This document shows positions 18,848-28,348 of a stretch of DNA of 50,506 nt, piece by piece. A program made the translations under genes and the position numbers. This DNA comes from Clostridia bacterium (GTDB lineage: Bacteria; Bacillota; Clostridia; Oscillospirales; Acutalibacteraceae), in contig JAFUIY010000032.1 in assembly GCA_017473925.1 (NCBI GenBank), positions 1 through 50,506 on the forward strand. The letters run 5' to 3'. Position 1 is the stretch's first letter. Each line of letters begins with the position of its first letter. The notes under the pieces were generated by a model. The model did no database searches. It was given only the letters and a program-made list of their open reading frames with translations, and was not told where the DNA came from.

Positions 18848-19708
18848 TTATTCCTCAAAAAGTTTAGCAAGCTTCACAAGGTCTTCTTTATCAAAGAACT
18901 CAAATTCAAGCTTACCGCCCTTGCCTGATTCTTTTACAACAACTTTTCTGCCCAGAGCATCTGACAGCGAAAGCTCAACTTCATCATAGAATGTGTCACG
19001 CTTTTTGATTTTCTTTGCTTTTGTGTCATTCAATGAGTTTGTCTGCTTTACAAGCTTTTCGGTTTCTCTTACCGAAAGCTTCTTTGTTATGACTTCATCT
19101 GCAATCTCTTCAATCAGTGACTTTTCTTCAAGCCCTAAAAGTGCTCTTGCATGACCTGCCGTAAGGAAATCATCACTTACAAGCCCTCTGACTCTCTCGG
19201 GAAGTGACATCAGACGGAGTGTATTTGTAACGGCTGAACGGGATTTGCCGAGCTTCTGTGCAGCCTGCTCCTGAGTGAACGAATATTCTTCAATAAGTCT
19301 GCTGATACCCTCTGCCTCTTCAATGGGGTTAAGGTCTTCTCTCTGCAGATTCTCGATAAGTGCAATTACTGCGACTTCCGAATCAGTCAGTGCTCTGACG
19401 ATAACGGGAACCTCCGTAAGCCCTGCAAGCCTTGATGCTCTCCATCTTCTTTCACCTGCAACGAGCTGATAGGTGCCGCCTGCAAGAGGTCTGACGATGA
19501 GGGGCTGAAGAACGCCGTGTTCACTGATACTGTCTGCAAGCTCTGACAGAGCATCGTCGTCAAAATACTGTCTGGGCTGATTTTTATTAGGTTCTATATC
19601 ATTGAGTCTGAGTGTTATGACACTTCTGCCCTCGTCAAGCTCCTCAACGGAATTATCGGCAAAAAGTGCGTCAAATCCTTTTCCCAGACCGCCTTTTTTA
19701 GGTGGCAT
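18848..19708 (-). CDS. parB: Chromosome partitioning protein ParB/Spo0J family
   Basis: 286 residues. N terminus PKKGGLGKGFDALF is typical of chromosomal ParB. The CTP-binding ParB domain (residues ~25-115) contains VAGERRWRAS and ENLQREDLNPIEEAEG; a helix-turn-helix follows with QEQAAQKLGKSRSAVTN; the C terminus is a dimerisation segment. The protein would bind parS sites near the origin and load condensin. GGAGGG precedes the ATG. No parA lies next to it in this window, which is unusual: the upstream neighbour is the glg operon. Confidence 0.92.
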   Translation of the reverse strand: MPPKKGGLGKGFDALFADNSVEELDEGRSVITLRLNDIEPNKNQPRQYFDDDALSELADSISEHGVLQPLIVRPLAGGTYQLVAGERRWRASRLAGLTEVPVIVRALTDSEVAVIALIENLQREDLNPIEEAEGISRLIEEYSFTQEQAAQKLGKSRSAVTNTLRLMSLPERVRGLVSDDFLTAGHARALLGLEEKSLIEEIADEVITKKLSVRETEKLVKQTNSLNDTKAKKIKKRDTFYDEVELSLSDALGRKVVVKESGKGGKLEFEFFDKEDLVKLAKLFEE

Positions 19709-19724
19709 ATCTTTTCCCTCCCGG

Positions 19725-19764
19725 AAAAATAAAAAATATGGGGCAGGATGAATATCCTACCCCA
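19725..19764 (-). terminator. Terminator of the glg operon
   Basis: An 11-bp stem (19739-19749 with 19754-19764) lies past the glgD stop and is followed on the minus strand by TATTTTTTATTTTT. It overlaps the expected transcription start of parB-serS. Confidence 0.85.
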
Positions 19765-19765
19765 C

Positions 19766-19794
19766 ATTATACAATATTCAGCTTATATTGTCAA
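19766..19794 (-). promoter_or_regulatory. Sigma-A promoter of parB-serS
   Basis: On the minus strand TTGACA (19794-19789), a 17-base spacer and TATAAT (19771-19766) lie between the glgD stop and the glgD terminator hairpin. Confidence 0.75.
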
Positions 19795-19797
19795 TTA

Positions 19798-20913
19798 TTA
19801 AATGGTAATGTTTTTGCCGATGTAAATAGGATATGTGCTGTCACCCGAAATTGATTTTCTGGGTCTGATAACACCGTTTTTATCCATGATTACACAGTTG
19901 AGATTTGCATCCTCACCGATGTAGCATGACTGCATGATAACAGAATTCTTTACAACAGCACCCTTTGCAACATGAACGCCTCTGAAGAGAACTGAATTCT
20001 CAACCTCGCCTTCAATTTTACAGCCGTCTGCAAGAACACAGTTCTTAGCCTTTGAACCGATGCCGTAAATTGCGGGCATATCGTCATGAACCTTTGTGTA
20101 AACGGGGTTCTGTCTGTCAAATACATCTGCACTGATTGCAGGGTCAAGCAGAGCCATATTTGTGTCGTAATATGTCTGCATTGAGTCAATTACGGAACAG
20201 AATGTATCAATTTCATAGCCATAAATATTGAGCTTGTCAAGATTCTTCATGATAACTTCTTTTTCAAAGATATCATAATCACCGGCTGTTGCCTGAATTA
20301 CAAGTCTTTCAAGAAGTGACTTCTTCATAACGATGATGTTTACGGCATATGTGCCCTCACCCTCTTCAGCCTGAGGAGGAACAGCCATTTTCTTGATTCT
20401 GCCGTCTGCTTCGGGCCTGAACTTCATAAGATTTGCAAGCTGAGGATACTTGCCGTTCTTATAGCAGATTGTGATATCAGCTTCCTTTTCTTCGTGATAC
20501 TCAACAAGCTTGCCGAAATCCATATTACAGATGATATTTGTATCACAGAGAAGTACATATTCTTCATTTGAAGCCTGAATGAAATCCATTGTGTTTCTGA
20601 GTGCTTCAAGTCTGCCTGAATACTGACCGCCGCCGAAGTTGTAGGGAGGAAGAATGAAAAGACCTGCATTCTTTCTTGAAAGGTCCCATGACTTGCCTGA
20701 GCCCACATGGTCCATAAGTGAACGGTAGTTGCTCTTTGCGATAACACCAACCTTGATTATACCGCTGTTGACCATATTTGAAAGGGGGAAATCAATAAAA
20801 CGGTATCTGCCGCCAAAGGGAACGGAACCTGCAGTTCTCAGTGCTGTAAGGTCACTGATACAGTCATTATATGCGTCTGAATAAAGAATACCCAATACGT
20901 TCTTGCCTATCAT
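19798..20913 (-). CDS. glgD: Glucose-1-phosphate adenylyltransferase regulatory subunit GlgD
   Basis: 371 residues. It belongs to the ADP-glucose pyrophosphorylase family, with the conserved [20 protein letters not shown] segment near residues 35-55 and a C-terminal left-handed beta-helix. The nucleotide-binding GGxGxRL signature seen in GlgC is missing ([12 protein letters not shown] occupies that place), which marks it as the GlgD partner that modulates GlgC in Firmicutes. AGGAGGTG precedes the ATG, and the start overlaps the glgC stop by 4 bases, so it is coupled to glgC. Confidence 0.94.
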   Translation of the reverse strand: MIGKNVLGILYSDAYNDCISDLTALRTAGSVPFGGRYRFIDFPLSNMVNSGIIKVGVIAKSNYRSLMDHVGSGKSWDLSRKNAGLFILPPYNFGGGQYSGRLEALRNTMDFIQASNEEYVLLCDTNIICNMDFGKLVEYHEEKEADITICYKNGKYPQLANLMKFRPEADGRIKKMAVPPQAEEGEGTYAVNIIVMKKSLLERLVIQATAGDYDIFEKEVIMKNLDKLNIYGYEIDTFCSVIDSMQTYYDTNMALLDPAISADVFDRQNPVYTKVHDDMPAIYGIGSKAKNCVLADGCKIEGEVENSVLFRGVHVAKGAVVKNSVIMQSCYIGEDANLNCVIMDKNGVIRPRKSISGDSTYPIYIGKNITI

Positions 20914-22130
20914 ACTTCAGCACCTCCTTCTACATCTTCAACCACCATGGTCTGTGCTTTTACCTTTGCATTTTCGCCGATTGTAAGGTTAGGACCGACA
21001 ACGGCAACGCCCCATTTTTCTCTGTCTGCGCATTCCTGAGGGTCTTCACCCACAACAGCACCGCTCTTTACAACTGCATTTTCAGCAACCATAGCGTACT
21101 GTACCTTTGCGCCTTTTTCAATCTTTGCACCGGGCATTACGATTGAATACTTGACCTCTGCGCCCTCTTCAACGGTTACATTTGAGAAGAGAATGGAGTA
21201 ATCAACAGCACCCTCAACATGGCTTCCGCCTGTGATGAGTGAATTCTGAACCTCTGCAGAATCAGCAACATACTGAGGAGGAGTAACGGGATTATTTGAA
21301 TAAATCTTCCATGATTTGTCTGAAAGGTCAATGTTTGCAACGGGATTGAGAAGGTCAAGGTTTGCTTCCCAGAGGCTGTCGATTGTGCCGACGTCTTTCC
21401 AGTAGCCGTCAAAGGGGAATGCAACCATAACTTCGCCTGCATTGTGCATTGCAGGGATAACATCCTTACCGAAGTCGTTTGATGAGCCTTCCTTTGCTTC
21501 GTCAGCAATGAGGTATTCACGGAGCTTGCTCCATGTGAACATATAAACACCCATTGAAGCCTTGTTGCTCTTGGGATTCTTGGGCTTTTCTTCAAAAGCT
21601 GTGATTTTGCCGTCGTCATCAACGAACATAAGACCGAATCTTGAAGCCTCTTCCCAGGGTACTTCGAGCATTGCAATTGTACATGCTGCGCCCTTTTCCT
21701 TGTGATAATCAAGCATTTCAGCATAGTCCATCTTGTAGATATGGTCACCTGAAAGAACTGCAACATATTCGGGATTGTATCTGTCAATGAAGTTTATGTT
21801 CTGATAAATGGCGTTTGCTGTGCCTCTGTACCAGTCTGTACCCTGAATCTGCTGATAGGGTGAAAGAATGTGTACACCGCCGTTTGCTCTGTCAAGGTCC
21901 CATGCCTGACCGTTGCCGATATAATCGTTGAGCTCAAGGGGCTGATACTGTGTGAGAACACCGACTGTATCAATACCTGAATTTATACAGTTGGAGAGGG
22001 GGAAGTCAATGATTCTGTACTTGCCTCCGTAAGGAACGGCAGGTTTTGCCACGTTTTTAGTAAGAATACCGAGTCTGCTGCCCTGTCCGCCGGCAAGCAG
22101 CATGGCCAGACATTCTGTTTTTCTTGCCAT
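20910..22130 (-). CDS. glgC: Glucose-1-phosphate adenylyltransferase catalytic subunit
   Basis: 406 residues. Makes ADP-glucose from ATP and glucose-1-phosphate, the committed step of glycogen synthesis. The catalytic signature [12 protein letters not shown] is near residue 8, followed by [26 protein letters not shown] (sugar-phosphate site) and FEEKPKNP. The start ATG at 22130 has AAAGGA nine bases upstream; an ATG 18 bases earlier lacks such a site. It lies between glgB and glgD; a palindromic repeat separates it from glgB. Confidence 0.96.
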   Translation of the reverse strand: MARKTECLAMLLAGGQGSRLGILTKNVAKPAVPYGGKYRIIDFPLSNCINSGIDTVGVLTQYQPLELNDYIGNGQAWDLDRANGGVHILSPYQQIQGTDWYRGTANAIYQNINFIDRYNPEYVAVLSGDHIYKMDYAEMLDYHKEKGAACTIAMLEVPWEEASRFGLMFVDDDGKITAFEEKPKNPKSNKASMGVYMFTWSKLREYLIADEAKEGSSNDFGKDVIPAMHNAGEVMVAFPFDGYWKDVGTIDSLWEANLDLLNPVANIDLSDKSWKIYSNNPVTPPQYVADSAEVQNSLITGGSHVEGAVDYSILFSNVTVEEGAEVKYSIVMPGAKIEKGAKVQYAMVAENAVVKSGAVVGEDPQECADREKWGVAVVGPNLTIGENAKVKAQTMVVEDVEGGAEV

Positions 22131-22170
22131 AATAATCAATCCTTTCATTTAGTATATCAATTAATAAAAT

Positions 22171-22275
22171 TTATAATTTACAATTTACAATTTACAATGT
22201 ACAATTATTCAATGCAACCACTGAAAAATTACAATCTGCACGATTGTAAATTGTACATTGTACATTGTTCATTAC
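22171..22275. repeat. Palindromic TTTACAATGTACAAT element in the glgB-glgC gap, copy E
   Basis: Almost the whole glgB-glgC gap is a long inverted repeat. Its right arm (from TCTGCACGATTGTAAATTGT onwards) is identical over about 34 bases to the same part of the element at 6322-6460. The AACAGTAATTTGTC ends are missing, so this looks like a derivative or internal fragment. Confidence 0.75.
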
Positions 22276-22280
22276 AATAA

Positions 22281-24170
22281 TTATACACTTCTGTACTTAA
22301 GATAAATTGTCGAAAGCGGAGGCAGAGTCATGTCAATACTCTGTTCCATTCCGTGCATAGGCTGTTTCTTTGTTCTGTAGACACGCTTTTTACTCATGCC
22401 CTTACCGCCGAATTCCTTGCTGTCGGAATTGAAGACCACATCATATGCACCCTTTTCGGGAACACCGATTTTGTATGATTCTCTCGGGACATTCGTAAAG
22501 TTACACACAGCAACAATGGTTTCGCCCTTTTCGTTCATTCTCTGGAATGCGATTACGGAGTTGTCACAGTCATCGCTCACAAGCCACCTGAAGCCTTCCC
22601 ATGAATAGTCAATTTCCCACATGGGTGAATTTTCCTTATAGAAATGATTAAGTGCCTTTGTGTACTTCTGCAGATTTCTGTGTGCATCGTAATCGAGCAG
22701 GAACCAGTCAAGCTGTTTCTTTTCATCCCATTCGATGAACTGACCGAATTCCTGTCCCATAAAGAGAAGCTTCTTACCGGGATGAGCATACATATAACCG
22801 AGGAATGCTCTCAGAGAATGGAATTTCTCATCATATTCACCGGGCATTTTGTCAAGAAGTGACTTCTTGCCGTGAACGACTTCGTCGTGTGAAATCGGCA
22901 GAATGAAGTTCTCCGAAAATGCGTAGAAGAATGAGAATGTGATAAGGTCGTGATTATATTTTCTGAAATAGCCGTCAAGACCGAAATATCTTAAAATATC
23001 GTTCATCCAGCCCATATTCCATTTGAAATTGAAGCCGAGACCGCCGATTGCCGTCGGCTTTGTGACAAGAGGCCATGCAGTGCTTTCCTCTGCAATCATC
23101 AGCACCTCGGGATGCTCACGGAAAACAACCTCATTGAGCTTTCTGAGGAATGCAACGGCTTCAAGATTTTCTCTTCCGCCCTTTTCGTTTGCAACCCATT
23201 GACCGTCGTCTCTGCCGTAGTCAAGATAAAGCATTGAGGCGACTGCATCAACACGGATACCGTCAATGTGATATTCCCTGAGCCAGAACTCAGCACTTGA
23301 AAGAAGAAAGCTTCTTACTTCCTTTCTGCCGTAGTCGAAAACTCTTGTACCCCATTCATAATGCTCACCCTTACGGGGGTCTGCATATTCATAACAGGGT
23401 GTGCCGTCGAACTCATAAAGACCGGGGGCATCCTTGGGGAAATGAGCAGGTACCCAATCAAGGATAACGCCGATTCCGTTGTTATGGCACTTATTTATAA
23501 GGTATGCAAGGTCTTCGGGAGTACCGTATCTTGAAGTGGGAGCAAAATATCCCGTTACCTGATAACCCCATGAGCCGTCAAAGGGATATTCCGTCAGAGG
23601 CAGAAATTCGATGTGGGTATATCCCATTTCCTTTACATAAGGCACAATCGCATCTGCAAGGTCACGGTATGAATAGAAATTGCCGTCATCATGCATTCTC
23701 CATGAGCCTGCGTGCACTTCATAGATGTTCACAGGTGATGCATAGACTGACTTTTTCTTTTTTTCTGCCTGCCACTCATCGTCATTCCATTCAAAAACAG
23801 AAATATCATAGAACTTGGATGCAGTGTCAGGTCTTGTCTCCGTGTGAAAACCGTAGGGGTCGGCTTTCATAAAGGTCTTACCGTTCTTCGCAGTTATGCA
23901 GTATTTATACGAATCATATACCTTTACGCCATCAACAACAGTCTCCCAGATGTCTCCGCCGTTGATACGGTGCATGCTGTCTGCCGTTTCACTCCAACCG
24001 TTGAAAGAGCCTGAAACAGCAACGGAAACTGCATTCGGCGCCCACACCCTGAAAACGGTTTTTCCGTCATCTGTACGGTGTGCACCGAGAAATTCGTATG
24101 CTCTTGCATTGCTTCCCTCATGGAAAAGGTACATCGGAACACGGTATTCTTCTTTGACTGAATGTTCCAT
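22281..24170 (-). CDS. glgB: 1,4-alpha-glucan branching enzyme
   Basis: 629 residues. Introduces alpha-1,6 branches into glycogen. An N-terminal CBM48 domain (residues ~25-110, with [15 protein letters not shown]) precedes the GH13 barrel. Barrel motifs: [13 protein letters not shown] (region I), [15 protein letters not shown] (region II, nucleophile Asp), [10 protein letters not shown] (region III, acid Glu) and [10 protein letters not shown] (region IV). The ATG at 24170 has GGAGG ten bases upstream; the TTG two codons earlier is unlikely. It is first in the glgB-glgC-glgD run and has its own sigma-A promoter. No glycogen synthase or phosphorylase gene lies in this window. Confidence 0.96.
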   Translation of the reverse strand: MEHSVKEEYRVPMYLFHEGSNARAYEFLGAHRTDDGKTVFRVWAPNAVSVAVSGSFNGWSETADSMHRINGGDIWETVVDGVKVYDSYKYCITAKNGKTFMKADPYGFHTETRPDTASKFYDISVFEWNDDEWQAEKKKKSVYASPVNIYEVHAGSWRMHDDGNFYSYRDLADAIVPYVKEMGYTHIEFLPLTEYPFDGSWGYQVTGYFAPTSRYGTPEDLAYLINKCHNNGIGVILDWVPAHFPKDAPGLYEFDGTPCYEYADPRKGEHYEWGTRVFDYGRKEVRSFLLSSAEFWLREYHIDGIRVDAVASMLYLDYGRDDGQWVANEKGGRENLEAVAFLRKLNEVVFREHPEVLMIAEESTAWPLVTKPTAIGGLGFNFKWNMGWMNDILRYFGLDGYFRKYNHDLITFSFFYAFSENFILPISHDEVVHGKKSLLDKMPGEYDEKFHSLRAFLGYMYAHPGKKLLFMGQEFGQFIEWDEKKQLDWFLLDYDAHRNLQKYTKALNHFYKENSPMWEIDYSWEGFRWLVSDDCDNSVIAFQRMNEKGETIVAVCNFTNVPRESYKIGVPEKGAYDVVFNSDSKEFGGKGMSKKRVYRTKKQPMHGMEQSIDMTLPPLSTIYLKYRSV

Positions 24171-24223
24171 AATCAACCTGCCTCCATTTACGAATAATCA
24201 TAATTATAGTTATATATGATACT

Positions 24224-24252
24224 ATTTTAACACCTTTTTTTTAAGATTTCAA
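24224..24252 (-). promoter_or_regulatory. Sigma-A promoter of glgB
   Basis: On the minus strand TTGAAA (24252-24247), a 17-base spacer and TAAAAT (24229-24224) stand about 50 bases before the glgB start. Confidence 0.6.
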
Positions 24253-24319
24253 GCATTTTTTTGACCATATTGCAAGATAGAGTGCTAATATTTTTTGACT
24301 TAATTTGTAATATTTGCAC

Positions 24320-24399
24320 AAACAGTAATTTATCAAGGTGATTAACTGATATCACGTAGGGACGCCCCTACGATTAAACATCCCGGCAAATTCTTTTTT
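24320..24399 (+). repeat. Short palindromic element, copy D
   Basis: An 80-base non-coding element with left end AAACAGTAATTTATC and right end CCCGGCAAATTCTTTTTT, the same terminal pattern as the longer elements. Its core is a GTAGGG/CCCTAC hairpin at 24356-24372. It lies between the hydrolase terminator and the glgB promoter. Confidence 0.55.
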
Positions 24400-24406
24400 C
24401 CCGCAC

Positions 24407-24437
24407 AAAAAAATCAGGCAGGTTAATTCCTGCCTGA
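24407..24437 (-). terminator. Terminator of the MFS-hydrolase operon
   Basis: TCAGGCAGG (24414-24422) pairs with CCTGCCTGA (24429-24437), and seven T residues follow on the minus strand. It is 12 bases past the hydrolase stop. Confidence 0.9.
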
Positions 24438-24448
24438 CATATTATGCA

Positions 24449-26227
24449 TTACTTTCCTGAAAAGCTTCTGTAGGGATACTGTTTTTCAACAACGGCAAAA
24501 ACACCGTCAACAAACTTTTCAAGGATTTTGTCTGTGAAGCTCTTTTCTTCAGGTGCTTCACCGTTTGCAATCTTATAAAGAGCTTCAAGGTTTTCCATTG
24601 CTTCAAGGCTTTCGTCGTAATCAACAACTGTTTCGCCGAGGAGCTTTTCTGCCTTTTCGACAGCTGCTCTGAGCTCAGGATATTCATCAGCACCCTTACC
24701 TGCAAGAAGTGACTTTGACCAGTTCACAAGGTTTTCCATGTGTCTGCCGTCTCTTGCCTCGTTGAACTGAGGATACATTTCGGGATAGCTGTATACATCC
24801 TTGAAGTTATCATCATAGAGAAGCTTTATAATAAGATTGATAAGAGAATCGTTTCTGCCTGTTGCTTCATGGTTTCCGTTATAATAATAGAATGTATGGT
24901 CGGGAAGAAGACCTGTTGAAGCATCCACAACATTATGAGGATCTATATGGTTATGTGTGGGGTCTGAGCATGTACCGAAGCTGTTGCCCTGCTGAGCATA
25001 ACCCTCGGGAAGAGTTTCACCGACTGCAGCTGCATGTGCACCCATTGAAGTTGAATCAAGGTCGATAACACCGTCTGCATTTATATCATCCCATGAGTCA
25101 ACAATGGGATAAAGTGCGTAGTTATAATCAACGATATTGAATACTTCAACGCCCTTGGCAATTGCAGCAAGGATGTTCTTGTCTGAATTGAGCCTTGCCT
25201 TATGATAGGAATCAGCCTGACGGCGGATTTCAGCCTTGTCATCACCCATAAGATATTTCTCACGGACAACCTCATAATCCTTGTTCTTTGTGAAGCCCCA
25301 GATTGTTGTGATGTTGCCGAGATAATCATTTATAAGAGTATCAATGGCTCTGTCAAGGACATCCTGAAGCACTGTCTGAGGAAGAATACGCAGAGCAATT
25401 CTTACAAGCTTGCTTGTCATGTCATCGCCCATAAGACCGGGGATGAGATAGCCGTAAAGTGCCTCGGGGTCATCGATAAGACCGTTGACATAGATGTCGC
25501 TCATGATTGTTGTACCGTCAAGACAGGGAACAACATAGATAATTCTCTTGAAGGAATCAACAGCATCGGGATAGTATTCAAGAAGATTATTCATGATAAC
25601 ACCGCCCTGGCTGATGGGGACAATGTTTATCTTATCATGGCCTGTTTCTTCCTTTACCTGCTGAATAAGGTCATAAAGACCTGCAGTTATCTTGTCAAGG
25701 TTGCCGAATGAATTGAAGGAATAGTAATAGAAATGGTCTTCACCGGCTATATCAAGATAATCCTGAACGGGAACACAGCTGAGAATGTGCATCTGCTCAA
25801 GAGTAGTGCATTCAGCATAGCTTCCCTTGTAATGAACAGCATCAATGTTATATACGGGATTGCCGTTTTCGTCACATCTGAGCTTTTCACCGATAACACT
25901 GCCGAGAACATCAGCCACACCCTGTGCAAACTTACCGTCCTTGTCACTCTGTGTAAAGAGTGTTGTCACAAGAGGTGTAAGAAGTGTTTTTACTGCAGTA
26001 TCAACAATAGTGTCCGTATCCTCCATAAAGAACGGTGCATCATAATCTTCATTAATCGTACCGTCTTCATTGTAAAGATATGTACTTGACTGCATAAGAC
26101 CCGGCACAATGATTGTAGGTGCATTCGGGCAGTCACACGGTTCCTTGGCGGAACCGCTGACAGCGAATACAGACAGACTCATTATTGCACAGAGAACTAT
26201 GCAGATTGTTTTTTTAATACTTTTCAT
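24449..26227 (-). CDS. Secreted alpha/beta hydrolase (lipase/esterase-like)
   Basis: 592 residues. A signal peptide covers about residues 1-27 (MKSIKKTICIVLCAIM, then AVSGSAKE cleavage region). The mature protein begins with APTIIVPGLMQSS, the oxyanion-loop region of lipases. A probable nucleophile serine is in VPISQGGVIMN (elbow P-x-S-x-G rather than G-x-S-x-G), and HNHIDPHNVVD/GNHEATGRND could supply the histidine. The C-terminal ~110 residues are charged and helical. GAGGGAG precedes the ATG at 26227; longer in-frame reading overlaps the upstream MFS gene. It follows that gene by 25 bases. Substrate unknown: a lipid or acylated polymer outside the cell. Confidence 0.72.
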   Translation of the reverse strand: MKSIKKTICIVLCAIMSLSVFAVSGSAKEPCDCPNAPTIIVPGLMQSSTYLYNEDGTINEDYDAPFFMEDTDTIVDTAVKTLLTPLVTTLFTQSDKDGKFAQGVADVLGSVIGEKLRCDENGNPVYNIDAVHYKGSYAECTTLEQMHILSCVPVQDYLDIAGEDHFYYYSFNSFGNLDKITAGLYDLIQQVKEETGHDKINIVPISQGGVIMNNLLEYYPDAVDSFKRIIYVVPCLDGTTIMSDIYVNGLIDDPEALYGYLIPGLMGDDMTSKLVRIALRILPQTVLQDVLDRAIDTLINDYLGNITTIWGFTKNKDYEVVREKYLMGDDKAEIRRQADSYHKARLNSDKNILAAIAKGVEVFNIVDYNYALYPIVDSWDDINADGVIDLDSTSMGAHAAAVGETLPEGYAQQGNSFGTCSDPTHNHIDPHNVVDASTGLLPDHTFYYYNGNHEATGRNDSLINLIIKLLYDDNFKDVYSYPEMYPQFNEARDGRHMENLVNWSKSLLAGKGADEYPELRAAVEKAEKLLGETVVDYDESLEAMENLEALYKIANGEAPEEKSFTDKILEKFVDGVFAVVEKQYPYRSFSGK

Positions 26228-26252
26228 TATATTCACTCCCTCAGGTGATTTA

Positions 26253-28139
26253 TCAGTCATCCTGTGCTGCAGCCTTGACGATTTCATCAGGCACTGCTTC
26301 ACCGTGTTTGACAAAGAGAATCATTAAAAGTGCAATAACAAATGCAACGGGGCTGTAATAGAACAGTGACATATAGGTTCCTGCGAACATTCTTATAAAG
26401 CCGTAGAGAATGGGAGAAGCAATCTGAGCTGAGAATGTTGCTGTGTAGTAATAACCTGTGAATGTACCGACCTTTTCGATACCGCCGATATCAAGAACAA
26501 GGGGAAGAGTGTTGACGGTGATGAACATGTTTGCTGCACCGCCGAGAACAAGAACGGGGAAGATAAGAATGCCGAGAACCTTTGTAATATCCTTGACTGT
26601 ATCGGAAACATCCTGCATAGCCTCTGAGAATGTTGCAGGCTCTGTTTCAAGAACAGCATTGACAACGTTCATAACGCCTTCATGAAGAGCTGTCACATCG
26701 TTGCCTGTTGATTCAGCAACATACTTATCAAACTCAGCATAATTTGCATATGCAGAAACATCTGCACCTGTTTCAAGAGCATTGTAATATGCAATGTATC
26801 CGTCAACTGTGATGACATCGTCATCAGTAAGAGCAATACCGCTTTCCTTTGCATTGTCTGCAAGAACAGCATTGTAACCGTTTATCTGGTCATTGACTGC
26901 AATGTATGCATTGTTTACTGTTACATAATTGTTGATTGAAAGGTTCTTTGCACCGAGCATACCTACGAAACTGCCGAAGAAAATCATGAATGCTGCAAGG
27001 AATACGCAAAGACCTGCCATGATTGTCTTCTTTCTGCCGATTTTCTTACCGACCTTACCTGCGGGAAGAGCAGCAAGAGCAGAGAAAACAAGGAAGATAA
27101 GCATAAGCTTTGTAGCTTCTGATGTAATCTTATGAAGGATTTCCTGTGCAAAGAGTGAGAAGAAGGTTGTGATAGCGTTTGTACCGCAGAAGAGGAAGAA
27201 AAGACAGATAAGCATGAATACAAGACTCTTTCTCTCTGAGCCTGAAAGCACCATAGCCTTTCTTGCTTCTTTTTCAGCTTTCTTTGCTTCTTTTTCAGCT
27301 TTCTTTCTTGCTGCAGCATCGGCATAAGCGTTTGCTTCACCCTTGAGCTTAATGCTTGTATCCTGCTCCTTGACAAAGAAGAGAAGCACAAGCATGCCTG
27401 CAATCATAACGAGTGCGCCGATTGCAAAAACATAGGGGAATGAAAGTGATTCATTAGCTGTAATCTGAGCCTTTGTTGCACCTGTGAAAAGAGTGCAGAG
27501 TGAAATTGCAAGTGTACCTGCAACCATACCGACAGCACCGCCGAGACCGCCCATAAGGTTGATGACGGCATTACCTTCACTTCGCAGTGAGGGCGGTGTG
27601 AGGTCAGGCATCAGTGCGACAACGGGAGCTCTCCACAAGGACATGCTGAAAACAAAAAGGATAATGCAGAGCATTGTAAGGGGAAGAGAGCTTGTTTCGT
27701 TTGCAATTATGGGAATAAGGAAAAACAGAAGTGCTGAAATGGGGGCACAGCCGACAATGAAAGGACGGCGTTTGCCGAGCTTTGAATGACAGTTGTCTGA
27801 AAGCTTACCGAATGCGGGCTGGAAGATAACACCGAAGATATTATCGAATGTCATAATGAAACCGATAAACAACGGTACAAGAGTAAATCCGCCGCCTGCA
27901 AGAGCAACCTCCTCACCCTGAGCCTCAGCAAGCTTTGCAAGGATGGGAAGCTTTTCAACAAGATAATTACTCCATGAAGTAATTGTTGCGTTTGATGAAA
28001 GAAGTTTGTTGAGAATTTTTGTGATGTAAGGGTCATAAATAGCCCATGCAATTGATGTTGCGAGGAAACCGAAGCCTGTAAGTATAGTCTTCTTATAATC
28101 AAGCTTCATTGCATCGGACTTAGCTTTTTTTGCTGACAT
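26253..28139 (-). CDS. MFS (GPH/SUC-like) sugar carrier with large loop
   Basis: 628 residues. Around 12 membrane segments with the FGKLSDNCHSKLGKRRPFI motif after segment 2, as in glycoside/sucrose symporters. Two unusual insertions are visible: a Lys/Ala/Glu-rich cytoplasmic linker between segments 6 and 7 (ARKKAEKEAKKAEKEARK region), and a loop of about 115 residues (approximately 397-512) in the second half, acidic and Tyr/Asn-rich, probably outside the cell. The start is the ATG at 28139, preceded by AAAGGACAGGTG. It is transcribed divergently from the GPH gene at 28349 and precedes the secreted hydrolase. Confidence 0.8.
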   Translation of the reverse strand: MSAKKAKSDAMKLDYKKTILTGFGFLATSIAWAIYDPYITKILNKLLSSNATITSWSNYLVEKLPILAKLAEAQGEEVALAGGGFTLVPLFIGFIMTFDNIFGVIFQPAFGKLSDNCHSKLGKRRPFIVGCAPISALLFFLIPIIANETSSLPLTMLCIILFVFSMSLWRAPVVALMPDLTPPSLRSEGNAVINLMGGLGGAVGMVAGTLAISLCTLFTGATKAQITANESLSFPYVFAIGALVMIAGMLVLLFFVKEQDTSIKLKGEANAYADAAARKKAEKEAKKAEKEARKAMVLSGSERKSLVFMLICLFFLFCGTNAITTFFSLFAQEILHKITSEATKLMLIFLVFSALAALPAGKVGKKIGRKKTIMAGLCVFLAAFMIFFGSFVGMLGAKNLSINNYVTVNNAYIAVNDQINGYNAVLADNAKESGIALTDDDVITVDGYIAYYNALETGADVSAYANYAEFDKYVAESTGNDVTALHEGVMNVVNAVLETEPATFSEAMQDVSDTVKDITKVLGILIFPVLVLGGAANMFITVNTLPLVLDIGGIEKVGTFTGYYYTATFSAQIASPILYGFIRMFAGTYMSLFYYSPVAFVIALLMILFVKHGEAVPDEIVKAAAQDD

Positions 28140-28203
28140 ATTACACCTGTCCTTTCCGGGATAAAATAACGACATACAGAAATTATTATCTGTATCTTTG
28201 TTA

Positions 28204-28232
28204 ATTATATCAATATGGTAAAAAATAGTCAA
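28204..28232 (-). promoter_or_regulatory. Sigma-A promoter of the MFS-hydrolase operon
   Basis: On the minus strand TTGACT (28232-28227), a 17-base spacer and TATAAT (28209-28204). Confidence 0.75.
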
Positions 28233-28285
28233 CCGATTTTTGTATATTTCCTATATTATTTTTGTGAAAAAACATTAAACAGCTA

Positions 28286-28314
28286 TTGCTTTTTTCCTGT
28301 TTATCATTTATAAT
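28286..28314 (+). promoter_or_regulatory. Sigma-A promoter of the GPH carrier at 28349
   Basis: TTGCTT (28286-28291), a 17-base spacer and TATAAT (28309-28314), divergent from the promoter at 28204-28232. Confidence 0.7.
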
Positions 28315-28348
28315 AAAATAGATTAAAATCAATAAGGCGGTGAAAACT

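Noticed and set aside
18833-19800. T-box leader for serS
   Set aside because: serS directly follows parB with a 15-base gap, and no T-box sequence or specifier loop is seen before parB.
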